From Eupeodes corollae (Eukaryota > Arthropoda > Insecta > Diptera > Syrphidae): a DNA stretch of 64,000 nucleotides. The stretch is from NCBI RefSeq assembly GCF_945859685.1, contig NC_079147.1, positions 89,954,315-90,018,314 of the forward strand, read 5' to 3'. Below the pieces are notes generated by a model, which worked only from the letters and a program-made list of their open reading frames with translations, was not told the origin of the DNA and did no database searches. Of the stretch, positions 1 to 11,650 are shown one piece after another. A program made the translations under genes and the position numbers. Each line of letters begins with the position of its first letter. The first letter of the stretch is position 1.

Positions 1-421
1 TATAAAAAAAAAAACATTATATATATAAAAAAACATTATATAATTTGTTTTTCAAAATTATATCAGTATATTAAAAAAATACAATATTTAATTGAAATCG
101 TTAGCGTTATTGGTTCCTGACATATTTTAAGCTAACGGATATTTTAAATGTTTTTTAAATTGCTCTGGTAAAATACCCATCAACTCAATTTTGTGATAGT
201 CCTGTCTTTATCTTTCTTTATTATGCAGTCGATATCTCTACTGGTTCTTGAGATATGGACGACTAAAAAAGCTTCCCGAACGTACAGTAGTACGAACGCA
301 CTCACAGACATCTCTCTACAAATCTTTTATTTAGATTTTCGGGACCCTGAAACGTCGAGAAACGTCAACACTTTTAATACGAAAAAACGGACCGATTACA
401 ATAACTTATTATAATAAGTTA
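1..421 (+). repeat. Palindrome-tailed AT-rich repeat, copy 1 (3' part)
   Basis: The 3' segment of an interspersed family seen eight times in the window; the 5' part lies beyond the window edge. It contains the family's tail blocks: the 'ttggttcctga' block near 110, the 'cttgagatatggacgac' block near 247, 'ccctgaaacgtcgagaaa' near 350, and a terminal 18-bp perfect palindrome AACTTATTATAATAAGTT at 403-420. Other copies end in AACTTCCCATGGGAAGTT, so the inner bases differ but self-complementarity is kept. No protein is encoded; short open frames here are chance. Confidence 0.75.
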
Positions 422-629
422 AAATATGGTGGTGCAACAGTCTGTTGCGAATTAAGTCCTATCAAATTACAAGTCTCAAACTCTAGTGTGTGCGGGATGG
501 AGGATAACCTTAAGAAATGTATGGTTTATCAACCTCAGACTAATAAACAGTAAAGTATGACTACTCGTGAAAGATCAACATTTCAATTTGAAAAAATGAT
601 GACAAATTTTTGAGATTTCTAAAAAAAAA

Positions 630-2202
630 GAGGCTGGGATGCGCCCACACTGATAACTTCCCATCCCATCTTTCGATTTGTCTAGCTTAAAAGTTTGTCT
701 ATATGTACTCGTATCAATTTTTACCAAATTTGGGAACTATTTTTTGTAGATTTTATTTTTTATGAAAAAACGGACTGTTGGATTTTTATATAAAAATTAC
801 TGAATATCGAAAACAATTTTTTTTTGTAAAATAAAATAAGTTTGAAGCAAATATTTTTAATTTTTGAATGGATATTTGAGTCGAAAGTAAATTTTTACCA
901 ACTTTTGTAAAATTTTGTTTAGGTTTTTAATTTTTTGTACAAAAACTGTCAATTCGATTTTTTTCAAAATTTGTTCCAATGTTGAAAACAATATTTCTTA
1001 TAAGCTAAAATTAGTAAGAAGCTATTATCTCTAATTTTTGAACAGTTATTTGAGTCAAAAATCATTTTTTACTAACTTTTGTTAATTTTTGTTCGGTTTT
1101 TAATTTTTTTAAGAAAAACTGTCAATTCGTTTTTTTTCAAAATTTTACTGAATGTTGACAACAATATTTTTCGAAAGATAAAAGTAAATTAAAGTTTTTA
1201 TTTTTTGTACAAAAACTGTCAATTCGATTTTTTTCAATATTTTTCAGAAAAGTTTTGAAAAGATATTTGAGTCGAAAATCAATTTTAACAACTTTTGTTG
1301 AGTTTTCTTTTAAATTTTTATTGTTTGTAAAAATAACTTTTTATTCGTCTCAATGTTGACACCAGTATTTTTTAAAAGAAAAAAAGTAGTTTGAAGCCAA
1401 TGTCTCAAATTTTTAAATAAGATTTTTGAGTCGAAATTAATTTTTACCAACTTTTGTTAAAAATTCTGTTAAGTTTTTATTTTTTGTAAAAAAAACTGTC
1501 CATTCGATTTTTCTCATATTGAAAACAATATTTAAAAAAATTAAAGTGCCAGCCAATATCTCAAAATTTTGAAAAGATATTTGAGTCGAAATTCAATTTT
1601 TACCGAATTTTTATTATTGATAAAAAAACTGTTAATAAGACTTTTCTCAAAATTTTAATAGATGTTAAAAACTTTATTTTTCGTGGCACAAAATTTTTGT
1701 TTAAATAAAATTATTTTGTATTCGTAAAGTTTTCGAGGTGGCAATTTTTTTTTTCTATTTTCTTTCATTTATAAAAAAAAGTTTATTGGATTTTTTTCAA
1801 AAATATACTTGTTTTGTATCACGTTTCAATGTTTTATATAAAATTTAATTCAAGTCTCTAGCGTTTTTGGTTCGTAAAATATTTAGGGTTAACCAAAATG
1901 TTCACCTTTTTTTCAAACTGCTATGGTAAAAAAAATACCCACGCAATTTTCTTGAGAGTCCTTTCTGCATCTTTCTGCCTTATTATATGTATAACAAAAT
2001 TTATTTCAAATCGATATCTCTCCTGGTTCTTGAGCTATGGACGACGAAAAAACGTCGCGAACGTACGAACGTATAAACGTACACACGAACTCTTTATAAA
2101 AATCTTTTATTTGGACTCTAGGGACCTTGAAACGTCGAGAAATGTCAAAATTTTTAATTTGACAAATCGGACCTATTACAATAACTTCCTATGGGAAGTT
2201 AA
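630..2202 (+). repeat. Palindrome-tailed AT-rich repeat, copy 2 (nearly full length)
   Basis: The best complete copy. The head at 630-690 (GAGGCTGGGATGCG, then CCACACTGATAACTTCCCAT) is shared with five other copies. The core at about 700-1680 is an irregular tandem array: the phrase 'tttgagtcgaaa..caatttttaccaactttt' recurs near 872, 1050, 1266, 1427 and 1577, giving diverged units of about 150-215 bp. The tail at about 1680-2202 is constant and ends in AACTTCCTATGGGAAGTT (2183-2200), a near-perfect palindrome. Head and tail share TAACTTCCCAT and CGATTTGTC in inverted orientation, i.e. subterminal inverted repeats. The plan resembles non-autonomous Helentrons (DINE-1-like), but class is inferred, not proven. 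Confidence 0.7.
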
Positions 2203-2525
2203 AAATGAATTATATTTTCGATTGTCAAATATTATTGAGACAGAATATGAGCTTGTGAAGAAAAAATATTATTGTAAACAGTTAATCAGTTTATTGAGAA
2301 AACTTAACAACAAAAAAATGGTTGTACGCTTCTGGAACAATACAAAAACAATTTTTTTATAGAAAGAAACCAAATAAAATTAATTTCAAATTTGAAGGCA
2401 ATCGATCCAATGGTTTGCTACAGGGGCTAGCAGAGACAGGAAGACCGCCAGATAGACGGACGGAATCGGGGGGTCTCACTCTTTTCGACTTTTTTACCTT
2501 CTTTATGGCATGTTTCTTTTTCTAA
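2203..2525. other. Unassigned spacer between two repeats
   Basis: About 320 bp with no convincing gene. A GC-richer stretch at about 2400-2500 ('gcagagacaggaagaccgcc' and following) stands out from the surrounding AT-rich DNA but I do not recognise it. Small open frames across it have no recognisable protein signature. Confidence 0.4.
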
Positions 2526-2804
2526 TACCCGTGGCATGATGGTTAGTGCAATGCACTGTCATACGAGAGGTCTTGAGTTCGATCCCTGCCTATGCCACCT
2601 AAAGTTTTTTTCACGTGTACTGCCTCTTGCGAGGAAATAACAAATTCTCCAAGAGTAATTCTTGTCATGAAAAGTGCTTTCTAAAATTTCCCGTTTGGAT
2701 TCGTCTTAAAACTGTAGGTCCCTTCCATCCCTGAAAAGAAAACTCGCACGCAGGAATGGTTGAAAGTTTTCAGTCACTAGGCCCTAGTTCTCAAACGGCC
2801 ACCC
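2526..2804 (+). mobile_element. tRNA-derived SINE, copy 1
   Basis: Head with an RNA polymerase III A box (TGGCATGATGG) at about 2532 and B box (GAGTTCGATCCC) at about 2575, followed by a ~200 bp body shared with four other loci ('actgcctcttgcgagga', 'ttcttgtcatgaaaa', 'gtaggtcccttccat') and a 3' end close to that of the RTE elements. This copy has lost a few bases near its 3' end (the 'actgttgc' before gccacc). Possible degenerate target duplications (tggcatgttt/tgccatgttt) flank it. Confidence 0.8.
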
Positions 2805-3662
2805 AATTTAATAATTTAATGCCATGTTTTATTAGGATCTCGAGTTCGAAATTTTTACGAATGCAAAGCTTGTCGTATAGTCCATATTTGTCGCAAAAAG
2901 TAATAAAACTAACTTCTTTCTCACTTCTTATCTCATTACAATTATAGCAACCTAATTTCTAAGAGAATTAATTAGGGCTCAAAAGCGTAGTCTACGTCTT
3001 AAGTTAATAGCCGCTCAAATGCGTTTTTATTTAAAACATTATCGCTGTATTTTATTTGATTGAAAATAATAAATTATTTGTTTCATTCTGCAGTTCTTTT
3101 TTTTACTAGCTAAAGGAGGAGGAACTCTTGTTTTAATGCAAAAATCTAAATTTAATTAAATACTGAAAATGACTACTTAACATAACTATATGGTTTGTTC
3201 ACGGGTATTGTATGCAAATCATCTATAATGATGGTGTTAAAACTCGCAAATATCTGAAACCACGCAAACCATTTCAAAGAAATTATGTGGTGTTTTTTTT
3301 TGTTTTATCTTTGTATAATTTAAATGGAGGTTAAAATAAAATAACTAGAATCCGATTACATTTTTCGAAAACTTTACAAATCTAAGAAAGTTTAAGATTT
3401 TTCGAAAGCTTTACAAATCTTAGAAATTATTATTAAATACATTTTAATTATTTTAAATCTAGTTTAAGTATCTGTAAAAAAAGAAAACATTAAATTGTTA
3501 TAAAAATGTGTGTTAAGAATATTGCCTTATCTTAAAAGTACTTTTTTTTATAATTTTAAAGAGTTTTGTATTTTTTAATACAAAATTATATTTATGAAAA
3601 AGTCAAGTCGTGTCTTATTCAGTCAGGTAGTAGGTACCTTTATATCATTTATTTTTCACTTA
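2805..3662. other. AT-rich noncoding DNA
   Basis: No gene, RNA or repeat recognised. Homopolymer A/T tracts and scattered stops in all frames. Confidence 0.5.
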
Positions 3663-4690
3663 TAAAGGGTGATTTTTTTGAGGTTAGGATTTTCATGCAT
3701 TAGTATTTGACAGATCACGCTGGATTTAAGACATGGTGTCAAAGAGAAAGATGCTCAGTATGCTTTAACATTTCATCATGAATAGACTTACTAACGAGCA
3801 ACGCTTGCAAATCATTGAATTTTATTACCAAAATCAGTGTTCGTTTCGAAATGTGTTTCGCGCTTTACGTCCGATTTATGGTCTACATAATCGACCAAGT
3901 GAGCAAACAATTAATGCGATTGTGACCAAGTTTCGCACTCAGTTTACTTTATTGGACATTAAACCAACCACACGAATGCGTACAGTGCGTACATAAGAGA
4001 ATATTGCGTCTGTTTCTGAGAGTGTTGCTGAAGACCGTGAAATGTCGATTCGTCGCCGTTCGCAGCAATTGGGTTTGTGTTATTCGACCACATGGAAGAT
4101 TTTACGCAAAGATCTTGGTGTAAAACCGTATAAAATACAGCTTGTGCAAGAACTGAAGCCGAACGATCTGCCACAACGTCGAATTTTCAGTGAATGGGCC
4201 CTAGAAAAGTTGGCAGAAAATCCACTTTTTTATCGACAAATTTTGTTCAGCGATGAGGCTCATTTCTGGTTGAATGGCTACGTAAATTAGAAAAATTGCC
4301 GCATTTGGAGAACAATTCATCTCAAGGAATGGACCGGTAAGTTGGCCACCAAGATCATGCGATTTGACGCCTTTAGACTATTTTTGTGGGGCTACGTCAA
4401 GTCTAAAGTCTACACAAATAAGCCAGCAACTATTCCAGCTTTAGAAGACAACATTTCCGAAGAAATTGGGACTATTCCGGCCGAAATGCTCGAAAAAGTT
4501 ACCCAAAATTGGACTTTTAGAATGGACCACCTAAGACGCAGCCGCGGTCAACATTTAAATGAAATTATCTTTAAAAAGTAAATGTCATGGACCGATCTAA
4601 TGTTTCAAATAAAGAATCGATGAGATTTTGCAAATTGTATGCGTTTTTTAAAAAAAAAAAGTTTTCAAGCTCTTAAAAAATCACCGTTTA
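3663..4690 (+). mobile_element. Mariner element, DD39D family, internally deleted
   Basis: Cut-and-paste DNA transposon. Inverted ends AAGGGTGATTTTTT (about 3665) and AAAAAATCACCGTT (to 4688) are bordered by TA at both sides, the target dinucleotide of the Tc1/mariner superfamily. The ~1.03 kb body carries a broken transposase. The copy at 6392-7592 is the same family by ends and protein. The two copies decayed differently, so both are old and immobile by themselves. Confidence 0.85.
3778..4581 (+). pseudogene. Mariner transposase, broken and deleted
   Basis: Starts MNRLTNEQRLQIIEFYYQ, an N-terminal helix-turn-helix DNA-binding region. An in-frame stop lies at 3994-3996, after which the same frame continues (SIRRRSQQLGLCYSTTWKIL, then ILFSDEAHFWLNGY with the first catalytic Asp). 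Another stop sits at 4288-4290. Soon after, the sequence jumps from the 'NCRIW' block to the block containing the third catalytic Asp (LTPLDYF, about 4350-4385), so roughly 80-90 codons with the second catalytic Asp are missing. A one-base loss in the T-run after this Asp shifts frame again. The C-terminal part (GYVKSKVYTNKPATI to NEIIFKK) ends at 4581. Not functional. Confidence 0.85.
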
Positions 4691-6061
4691 TCTATATGAA
4701 CAAATTATGTTGTAATTATCAGCTATTCCGTTATATGCATTTAATACACATAGTTCTATTTATATTTTACTCTATTTATATTAAACCTAAGTTAGAAGGG
4801 AGATACCTTCCTCTCTGTTTAAATAATTTGACCATGCTCCTCCTAAATATTGTTAAACATTTTGTTGATTTTATAAAAGCAAAACTTTAAAGATAAATAT
4901 TTTAGATTTTAATTTAGAAAATGCGTCTATGTGAGTATAGGTATATAAGTTTGTTTGTTTTCTAAACCACAAAAACCCATGTTGATAAAAATAAAAATGA
5001 GCACATTCCTATATAGCATACCAATGCATGTTATCCTACATTGTTTGAATTCTTTCTAAACCTACATCAGTTTTTGGTTCAAAGTATAACAAAACTAAGG
5101 CACACGGAAGGATATATCACTTACTACGCCAAACAATGGTCTTTTGAAGTAAAAGAAAATGTACATACCTTTCATTCTACATACCTACTCAAGCTCATAT
5201 CCTTTCATACTAACAAGGACACCTTTCAACAAGGTATGTTCGGTTCGTAGGTACCTTTCATATAATAAAAGCCGAATGATAGGTGAAAAGCAAATAAATG
5301 GATATTTGATGTAAACTATAGAATTTATATATACAGACGGAAAGGGATATACCAATTACTTGAACCTTAATGGAAAAAGGTAACGGATAGGATGTATTCC
5401 TTAAGATTATTTAATTGTTATAAATGAAGCCGAGATCTAATATGAATTTGAAGCTTACACCAGTAAGAAAATTAATATGTGTTAGGTTTTAGATACATAC
5501 AATTTATTTAATAACCCTAAAATGGTATTTTGTTTGTCTTGGATACTGAAAAATCGATAGGAGAAAGGGTAACCTTTAAATTGATATGATTTTAGTCATA
5601 AAATATTTAATGAAATACTCACATATGAAGGTACACAAATATTTGTTTGAATTTAAGAAATATTCAGGAAGACTTACTTCTAAGAAACTTTCCTTGAATG
5701 CAAGTTCATCTAAAAATACTTCTTCAAATTCTTTCTTTTGAATTTTTTCCTTAGAATTTATATACGAGTAATTTGCAATGGGTGTTTCAGACTTTAAGAG
5801 TGCTTGATATAATTTTGAAGAATTTGAGCTGAACTAAATAGAATCATTTTATACGGAAATATTGATGTGTACTTTAAATATAAATGAAGATTATTATTTT
5901 TAATATTAAAAACACTACTAACCCTGGCAAGGAAACTGACAAATTTCTATTGTTAACTTAACATTTTAGTTTTCTAAATGTAATCGGGTCGATTTGCTTT
6001 AGTAATAAATGTGACAAGATCAATCTCTGCTTGTCCTTGTACTACCTTTAGTTTTTGTTTC
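4691..6061. other. AT-rich noncoding DNA
   Basis: About 1.4 kb without a recognisable gene or repeat. Short open frames (for example 4639-4890 and 5041-5250) have no family signature. Confidence 0.5.
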
Positions 6062-6252
6062 CACTGATATTGCCTCTTTCGAGGAATTGACAAATCCTTC
6101 AAAAGTAAAAATTCGTTTTATGTAAAGTGATATCTCAAATTAGCTGTTTGGGTTTGGCACACAATCGTAAGTTGCCTCCATTTCCGGCATTACTCGCACC
6201 AGGAATTTTAGAGTATTGTAAGTCACTAAGTCGTGGCTCTTTGATAGCTATT
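6062..6252 (+). mobile_element. SINE fragment, 5'-truncated and diverged
   Basis: Matches the body and 3' end of the window's SINE family ('attgcctctttcgaggaatt', 'gttgcctccatttccggc', 'agtattgtaagtcactaag', 'attgtgccacc') but lacks the tRNA-like head. 5' truncation is typical of target-primed reverse transcription. It is more diverged than the other copies. Confidence 0.7.
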
Positions 6253-6391
6253 GTGCCACCAAATATGTTCGTTTTTAAAAATATTATTCAAGTCAATATT
6301 TAAATTTCGAAAAGATATTTAAGTTGAAAAATATTTCTTACCAATTTTAAATAGTATTACCTTAATGTTAATCCAAACTTTCTAAAAATTA

Positions 6392-7592
6392 TAACGCGTG
6401 ATTTTTTAGCATTAACTTTTTAGCAACACTGGTTTAAACAGCTGACACAAGGTTTGTCAAACTGTCAAACATCTTCAGTTTGGTCTATAATTTAACCATG
6501 AATCGTTTTACAAACTGACAACGCTTGCAAATTATTGAATTTTTTTAACAAAATTCAGTTTATTCGACCCACTGAAGCGGCTATTCGGGCTATTTTGACT
6601 AAATTTCGCACCAAGTTTACATTGTTGGATATTAAACAATCAACACTCTTACGCACAGTGTGAACTGAATAAAATATCGCATGGCCATCAATTATCGATT
6701 CGTCACCGTTCGCAGGAATTGGGCCTATGTTACTCAACAACGTGGAAAATTTTGCGAATGAATTTAGGTGTGATGCCTTTCAAAATAAAGCTGATGCAAG
6801 AATTGAAGCCGAACGACCTACCGACACGTAAAATTTTTGGTCAATTGGCTCTAAGAAAGTTGGCCGAAGATCCACTTTTTTACCGAAAAATAGGTTCAGC
6901 GACAAAAACAGGTTTGGCAATGGGTACGTTAATAAGCAAAATTGTCGATTTTGGAGTGAATATCAGCCAGAAACAATGCAGGAGCTACCAATGCATCCAG
7001 AAGTTTGGTGCAGTTTATGGGCTGGTTTCATCAGCCTTACTCCTTCAAAGATGATGCGATTTGTAACGTAACTGTAAATGGTGAGAGCTACCGTGGGATG
7101 GTATTCAACTTTTTTTTGCCCACAATGGAAGAGTTTGACTTGCATGGCATGTGGTTTCAACAAGACGATGTGAAATGCGACACAGCACGCGCAACAATGG
7201 ACTTATTGAGATGTAAGTGGACATTTTATTTCACGTTCGGTATCGATCAATGGCCGCCTAGATCGTTCAATTTAACACTTTAAGACTATTTTTTGTGGGG
7301 CTATGTTAAAGCTCATGTCTGTGCAGACAAACCCGCTTTAATTGACGCATTGAAAACAACATTGACGCATCTATTCGTGATATACCGGCCAAAATGTTGG
7401 AAAGAGTATGCCAAAATTGGACTAAACGGATGGTCCATTTGAGATGCAGCCAAGGTCAACATTTGTATCAAATAATCGTCAAACATTAAATTAAATGGGC
7501 CATACTATCGATTCAAATAAAGATTTCATGCATTTTTTGAATTGTATGTGTTTTTTTAAAGTTTCCTACAGCTTTTAAAAAATCACCCTTTA
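6392..7592 (+). mobile_element. Mariner element, DD39D family, full-length but decayed
   Basis: Same family as 3663-4690. The left end (TA then ACGCGTGATTTTTT) is degraded; the right end AAAAAATCACCCTT runs into TA at 7591-7592. Length 1.2 kb is normal for mariner. It retains the catalytic region missing from the other copy, so together the two show the family's layout. Confidence 0.85.
6498..7489 (+). pseudogene. Mariner transposase, DD39D spacing, multiple stops
   Basis: Begins MNRFTN then a stop (6498 onward); part of the N-terminal helix-turn-helix is deleted. Readable blocks: GLCYSTTWKILRMNLGV (6719 on), a degraded first catalytic block near 6890-6930, MWFQQD (about 7150) with the second catalytic Asp, and DYFLWGYVK near 7282 with the third. 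Counting codons between second and third Asp gives 39, including one stop codon. The C-terminal block (MLERVCQNWTKRM) is present. Frameshifts and stops make it non-functional. Confidence 0.8.
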
Positions 7593-7800
7593 CCAGATGT
7601 TAAAAACGTTATTGAGCGTTCCAAAAAAAATGTCCTTGTTACATAATAATTTTGGATACAAAAAGTATAGTTTAAAACTGTAAAGATTGATTTTCTTTTT
7701 TTCCAAATTGGAGGCCCTTTATAACACAATTTCCGTGGTTCTGAAAATGTGATTATTTTACAAATCCGGTGTTTTTTTACAGCTAGTTTACTTTAAAAAA

Positions 7801-8325
7801 GAAGCTGGGTGCGACCCACACAGATCTGTCTATTTGTCTTGCTTAAAAGGTTTGTTGGTTTTCGTGTTTTGTTAAAAAGAAGTGTCAATTGAATTCTTAA
7901 ATAAAAACAGTAAATACCAACAATTTTTTGCAAATGACGAAATATTTTGTTTTCAAAATCTATTTTAGATAACGTGATTTTTAGTCGAAAACCAATAGAA
8001 ACAAAATGATTACCCTGTTTTAGTATTGTTTTTTTAGGTTTTTATTTTTTGTTAGAAAACTGTCCATTCGATTTTTCTCAAAAATTTTACCGAATTTTGA
8101 AAACAATATTTCTTATAAAATAAAATTGGTTCAAGGCCATAATCTTAAATTCTTAAAAAGATTTTTTAATCGAAAATCTATTTTACCAGCTTTAAGTATT
8201 ATTTTTGATAAAAAAAAGTTGTCAATTCGACTTTTCTCAATAGATGTAAGAACCAGAAGTTAAAAAACGTTATTTTTCGTTGCGAAACAATGTTTTGGAG
8301 ATAAAATCATTTATTGTCGGTATAA
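7801..8325 (+). repeat. Palindrome-tailed AT-rich repeat, copy 3 (3'-truncated)
   Basis: Has the family head (GAAGCTGGGTGCGACCCACA, then 'atttgtcttgcttaaaagg'), a shortened core with the 'gtcgaaaatctattttacca' phrase, and the beginning of the tail block ('gttatttttcgttgcgaaa'). The rest of the tail and terminal palindrome are absent. Confidence 0.65.
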
Positions 8326-10489
8326 CAACATTTCATATCACTCAAAAATTTTGTTTAAACATTTTGAAACATTACACAATGTATGCAAACCACTGTCTTA
8401 CGTTGGGCTGTCCTATTTATTCATTTTGTAGAAAAAGGTATGATGCCATAAGTTCCCTGATAGCCCAGAAACGTGTATCAAACTCATAAAAACTTTTATC
8501 ATAAGAATAATATTGTTAACACGTAAATCGCACACGCACTATCTGTATCAGACAATTTATTTAACCTTGACTCGAAGAAAATAATTATTCGCTCAAAGAG
8601 TGTGCCTTATAATTTACCTCCTACACGACATCAAAATAATAGAAGATCCAAAAATTTGGAACAGTATAAATACAAACACGTTTTTCTTCTTAAAATACTT
8701 GAATTCTCAAAAAGCATACAAAAGAATTAATAAATTAAAATTGTGTTCCTGTTTTTTTTTTATTTTCTTTTTAATTTGGAATTTATGGTTCACAAGGATA
8801 ATTTATCGAACTCTTAGTCAGTATTAAACAATCGTGAAATTAAAATGAATAAAATTGAATAAGGGGATAATTTGTTTGCATAAAGAAAAAAAAAAGAAAG
8901 GCAATGAAAAATGTCAAAAACAGTAAAAGAAATTAATATTAAAAAGTAAGATAAGTAAAATTATAAAATCAAAAAGAATTATAAAATCGGCTTATTGATA
9001 AGAATTCAAATTAATAGAGAAATGGCATAAAAAACTTGATTCGAATTGGTTATTTTCATGTGAAACAAATTGGTTAAAAAAATGTTCAATTCATTCATTG
9101 ACAACCTTTTCAAAGTAAAAAATACGAAAAATCACTTAAAGCCTTCGACTACCTCGGGATTTCTTAAAATATTTTGTTAGTTTTACATGATCCTATATTT
9201 GATCTTTGAAGTGAAGTCCCAAAAGCTTATTTCCGGGAAAAAAACTTTTAAGTACTTAGTTTTAAAATTATATAATTAACACTATTGCACAATTATTCAC
9301 GATTTTGCACTATTTCAAATGAAAATAATAGTCTGGTTCGGCAACCGCATCGAAACAATCAATTTATTGAAGGAAGCTTTTGCTAAGCTAATTATGTCGC
9401 GTCGTAGACTTTTGTAGTGGCTTCTAGCATCGTGTGATTAAACACCTCTGGACTGTTTTTGGAATAGAATATTTGAATATTACTGACATAAAAAATGTCA
9501 AAAATTGGGCCTCTAGGCTGGAATTTATTCGAACCAGTCTTGAGTTATCATCTTAAAAACATAATGGCAAATCCTTGTCTTGATAAGAAAACTAAATTCT
9601 TGGCAATACAATAAAAGTACATGTATTTTATTACTTCTTAAAAATCAAATATTATAATCATAATAAAGTCATTAAATTATTATACAAAAAATAACAAGAG
9701 CTATAAGTCCAGTTGTGATGCGAACCCTTAAAAAAGAAAACCTCATCAAAAAACACAGTCGCCACTTACAAATGAATAGTTTCAAAAAATAATAAATGAT
9801 TCGCATTCTTAATTTGATTTAATTTGAATATAAAAAAATAAATAATTATTTTCTGCCCTATAAGAAAAGATTTCTTAGTCCAAAAACTTGATTTGGTTTG
9901 AATAAACTTTTTTTGTAATACAAACCAAGATATAATAGAAGGTCACAATCCTTACTGAGTTCTATTAACTTTTATTGCAAGAGTTATGGTATGTAAATAC
10001 CTGGCTATTGACAATAATGAGAATCATTTTTTACCAAATGATTATTTGAGACAAATACTAGAAGTGTTTATTAAAATACTCCTAGCTAATGGGAGGCAGT
10101 GAAGAACTTGATAAAACCAAAAATAATGAAATTAAAATGTACAATTTTATAAATAATTAACAACAGCCATAAACAATTGCAATTCTTTTTTAATACTTAT
10201 TTATTATGTTTTATTAAGCTCTTTTGGTCTTTTTGTTTTTTGGAATGCGAATAAATAAAAAACTTTATTCCATTCTTTTACCCAACGTTTCAGGGGATTT
10301 TTTGTTCTTTATTCAATCTGTTACAAATATATAAATACAAATAATACATTTTAAATTTTAAAATATTAAATACTAAAATTAAAAAAAAAAAGGATTAAAT
10401 TTATGAATTAACAAATAATGAACATTAACAAATAAGATAACGAAATAAGTAATAAACCTAACAAATAACTTTATTTCAGAAAAATAATG
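8326..10489. other. AT-rich noncoding DNA
   Basis: About 2.1 kb dominated by A/T runs. I see no gene, RNA or identifiable transposon. The open frames at 8280-8489 and 8600-8827 are low-complexity and not convincing. Confidence 0.5.
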
Positions 10490-11155
10490 AAAATTTTCAA
10501 CTTAAAATTTTAGTAAGAAAAAGTAAAACAAAAAATTTCAATTTCAATATTTCAAAACCATAAGATTATAAATAATTTTTGTTTTAATAATTTGTTGTTC
10601 TTATTAATTTTCAATAAAAAACTGAAAATTTATTGTAGGTATGTCTTTTAGTTTTTGGGAAAATTGAAAATTACTGAAAGAAATATTATAGTTAAATTAT
10701 TTTGTATTTGCTCAGGTATTTAAGTTGTCTTATATTGATAGAATTAGTCGAATATGGATTAATTAATTTTTCTTAAAAATTACTTATACTTCTTTTAGTA
10801 ATTTTCAACTCCTTCAACAACTATTTAAAAGACGCAAAATCATCTAATTTTCAGTTATTTAATAAAAAAAAATAAGAGAAATTAATTCTAAAATAAAAAC
10901 AATAGCAAATATTCTTAAAGTTTTGAAAAATTACACTTTAAAACTTTTTTTGAAAATTTGAACCCAAATTTTGAGTTTCAAACAATTTTTTACAATAGTT
11001 TTGACTTGATTTAAAAACAAATTTTTAAATTGCCCCTCCCCCTTAAACGGGTTGAGATAGACACCTCTTCTCACGAATTAAAAAAATGCTTGTTCTTAAC
11101 TGTTCTATACAAATCCGTCATTAAACTTTGTAGCCTGAGTTATCGTACTCTCTCC
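10490..11155. repeat. Decayed long-inverted-repeat element (relative of 34251-35463)
   Basis: Two arms in inverted orientation. The left arm, about 10540-10700, contains 'atatttcaaaaccataagat' and 'gtcttttagtttttggg'. The right arm, about 10800-11155, contains 'ttgccc(c)tccc..ttaaacggg' and ends in 'gagttatcgtactctctcc'. That terminus, read inward, is GGAGAGAGTACGATAAC, nearly identical to GGGGAGAGTACGATAAC at 34251. Arms are diverged and the left terminus is not resolved. Confidence 0.65.
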
Positions 11156-11650
11156 AAAATAATTAATTGAATAAATAATTTTAATAATTAATTTAAAAAA
11201 ATTATTTTTAAATATAAATTAGGTGTCTATCAATGCTTTATCGATACAATTACAATATTAAAAATTTGGTGGATTTTTTCTGTCGAGAAATCTCGCAAAA
11301 TTCTACACTATTTTCAAAACTTTGTGTTGACTTATTCTTAATCTACGAGTTTGTATATCACTAAATAATGTTTCATTTAGATTGATGAAAGTGTATTAAA
11401 GATTTATTGAGATCCTTTTCACTAATTATTGCACATGAAAGCCAAAAGTAATATGTAGCTTGACCACAACCACGCGTTCGGTAGCGCCGACTTTGACAAA
11501 TAGAATAGACACGATTGACTTTTATGAGGCAATCTGAAATGTTACCTCGGGCTTTGCCCTTAGGTGACGCTTTGACAACTGCCAACTGTTTTGTCATTGC
11601 AATGTGTAGCGGTAGTGTTTCACTTCTGTTCTTAAAATTATAAAAATAAA
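11156..11650. other. Noncoding, with a GC-richer patch
   Basis: AT-rich except about 11460-11620, which is GC-richer and has a 74-codon minus-strand open frame (11373-11597) I cannot assign. No domain or splice context supports a gene. Confidence 0.4.

Noticed and set aside
700..1680. CRISPR-like or satellite array
   Set aside because: Units are diverged, have no unique spacers between identical repeats, and always sit within the same head-tail element.
1898..2362. 154-codon open frame in the AT-rich repeat
   Set aside because: It runs through the conserved tail of the palindrome-tailed repeat; other copies do not keep the frame, so it is not a gene.
2532..2600. Genuine tRNA gene at the SINE head
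   Set aside because: The cloverleaf is imperfect, and the same sequence recurs at three other sites joined to an identical body and RTE-like tail.
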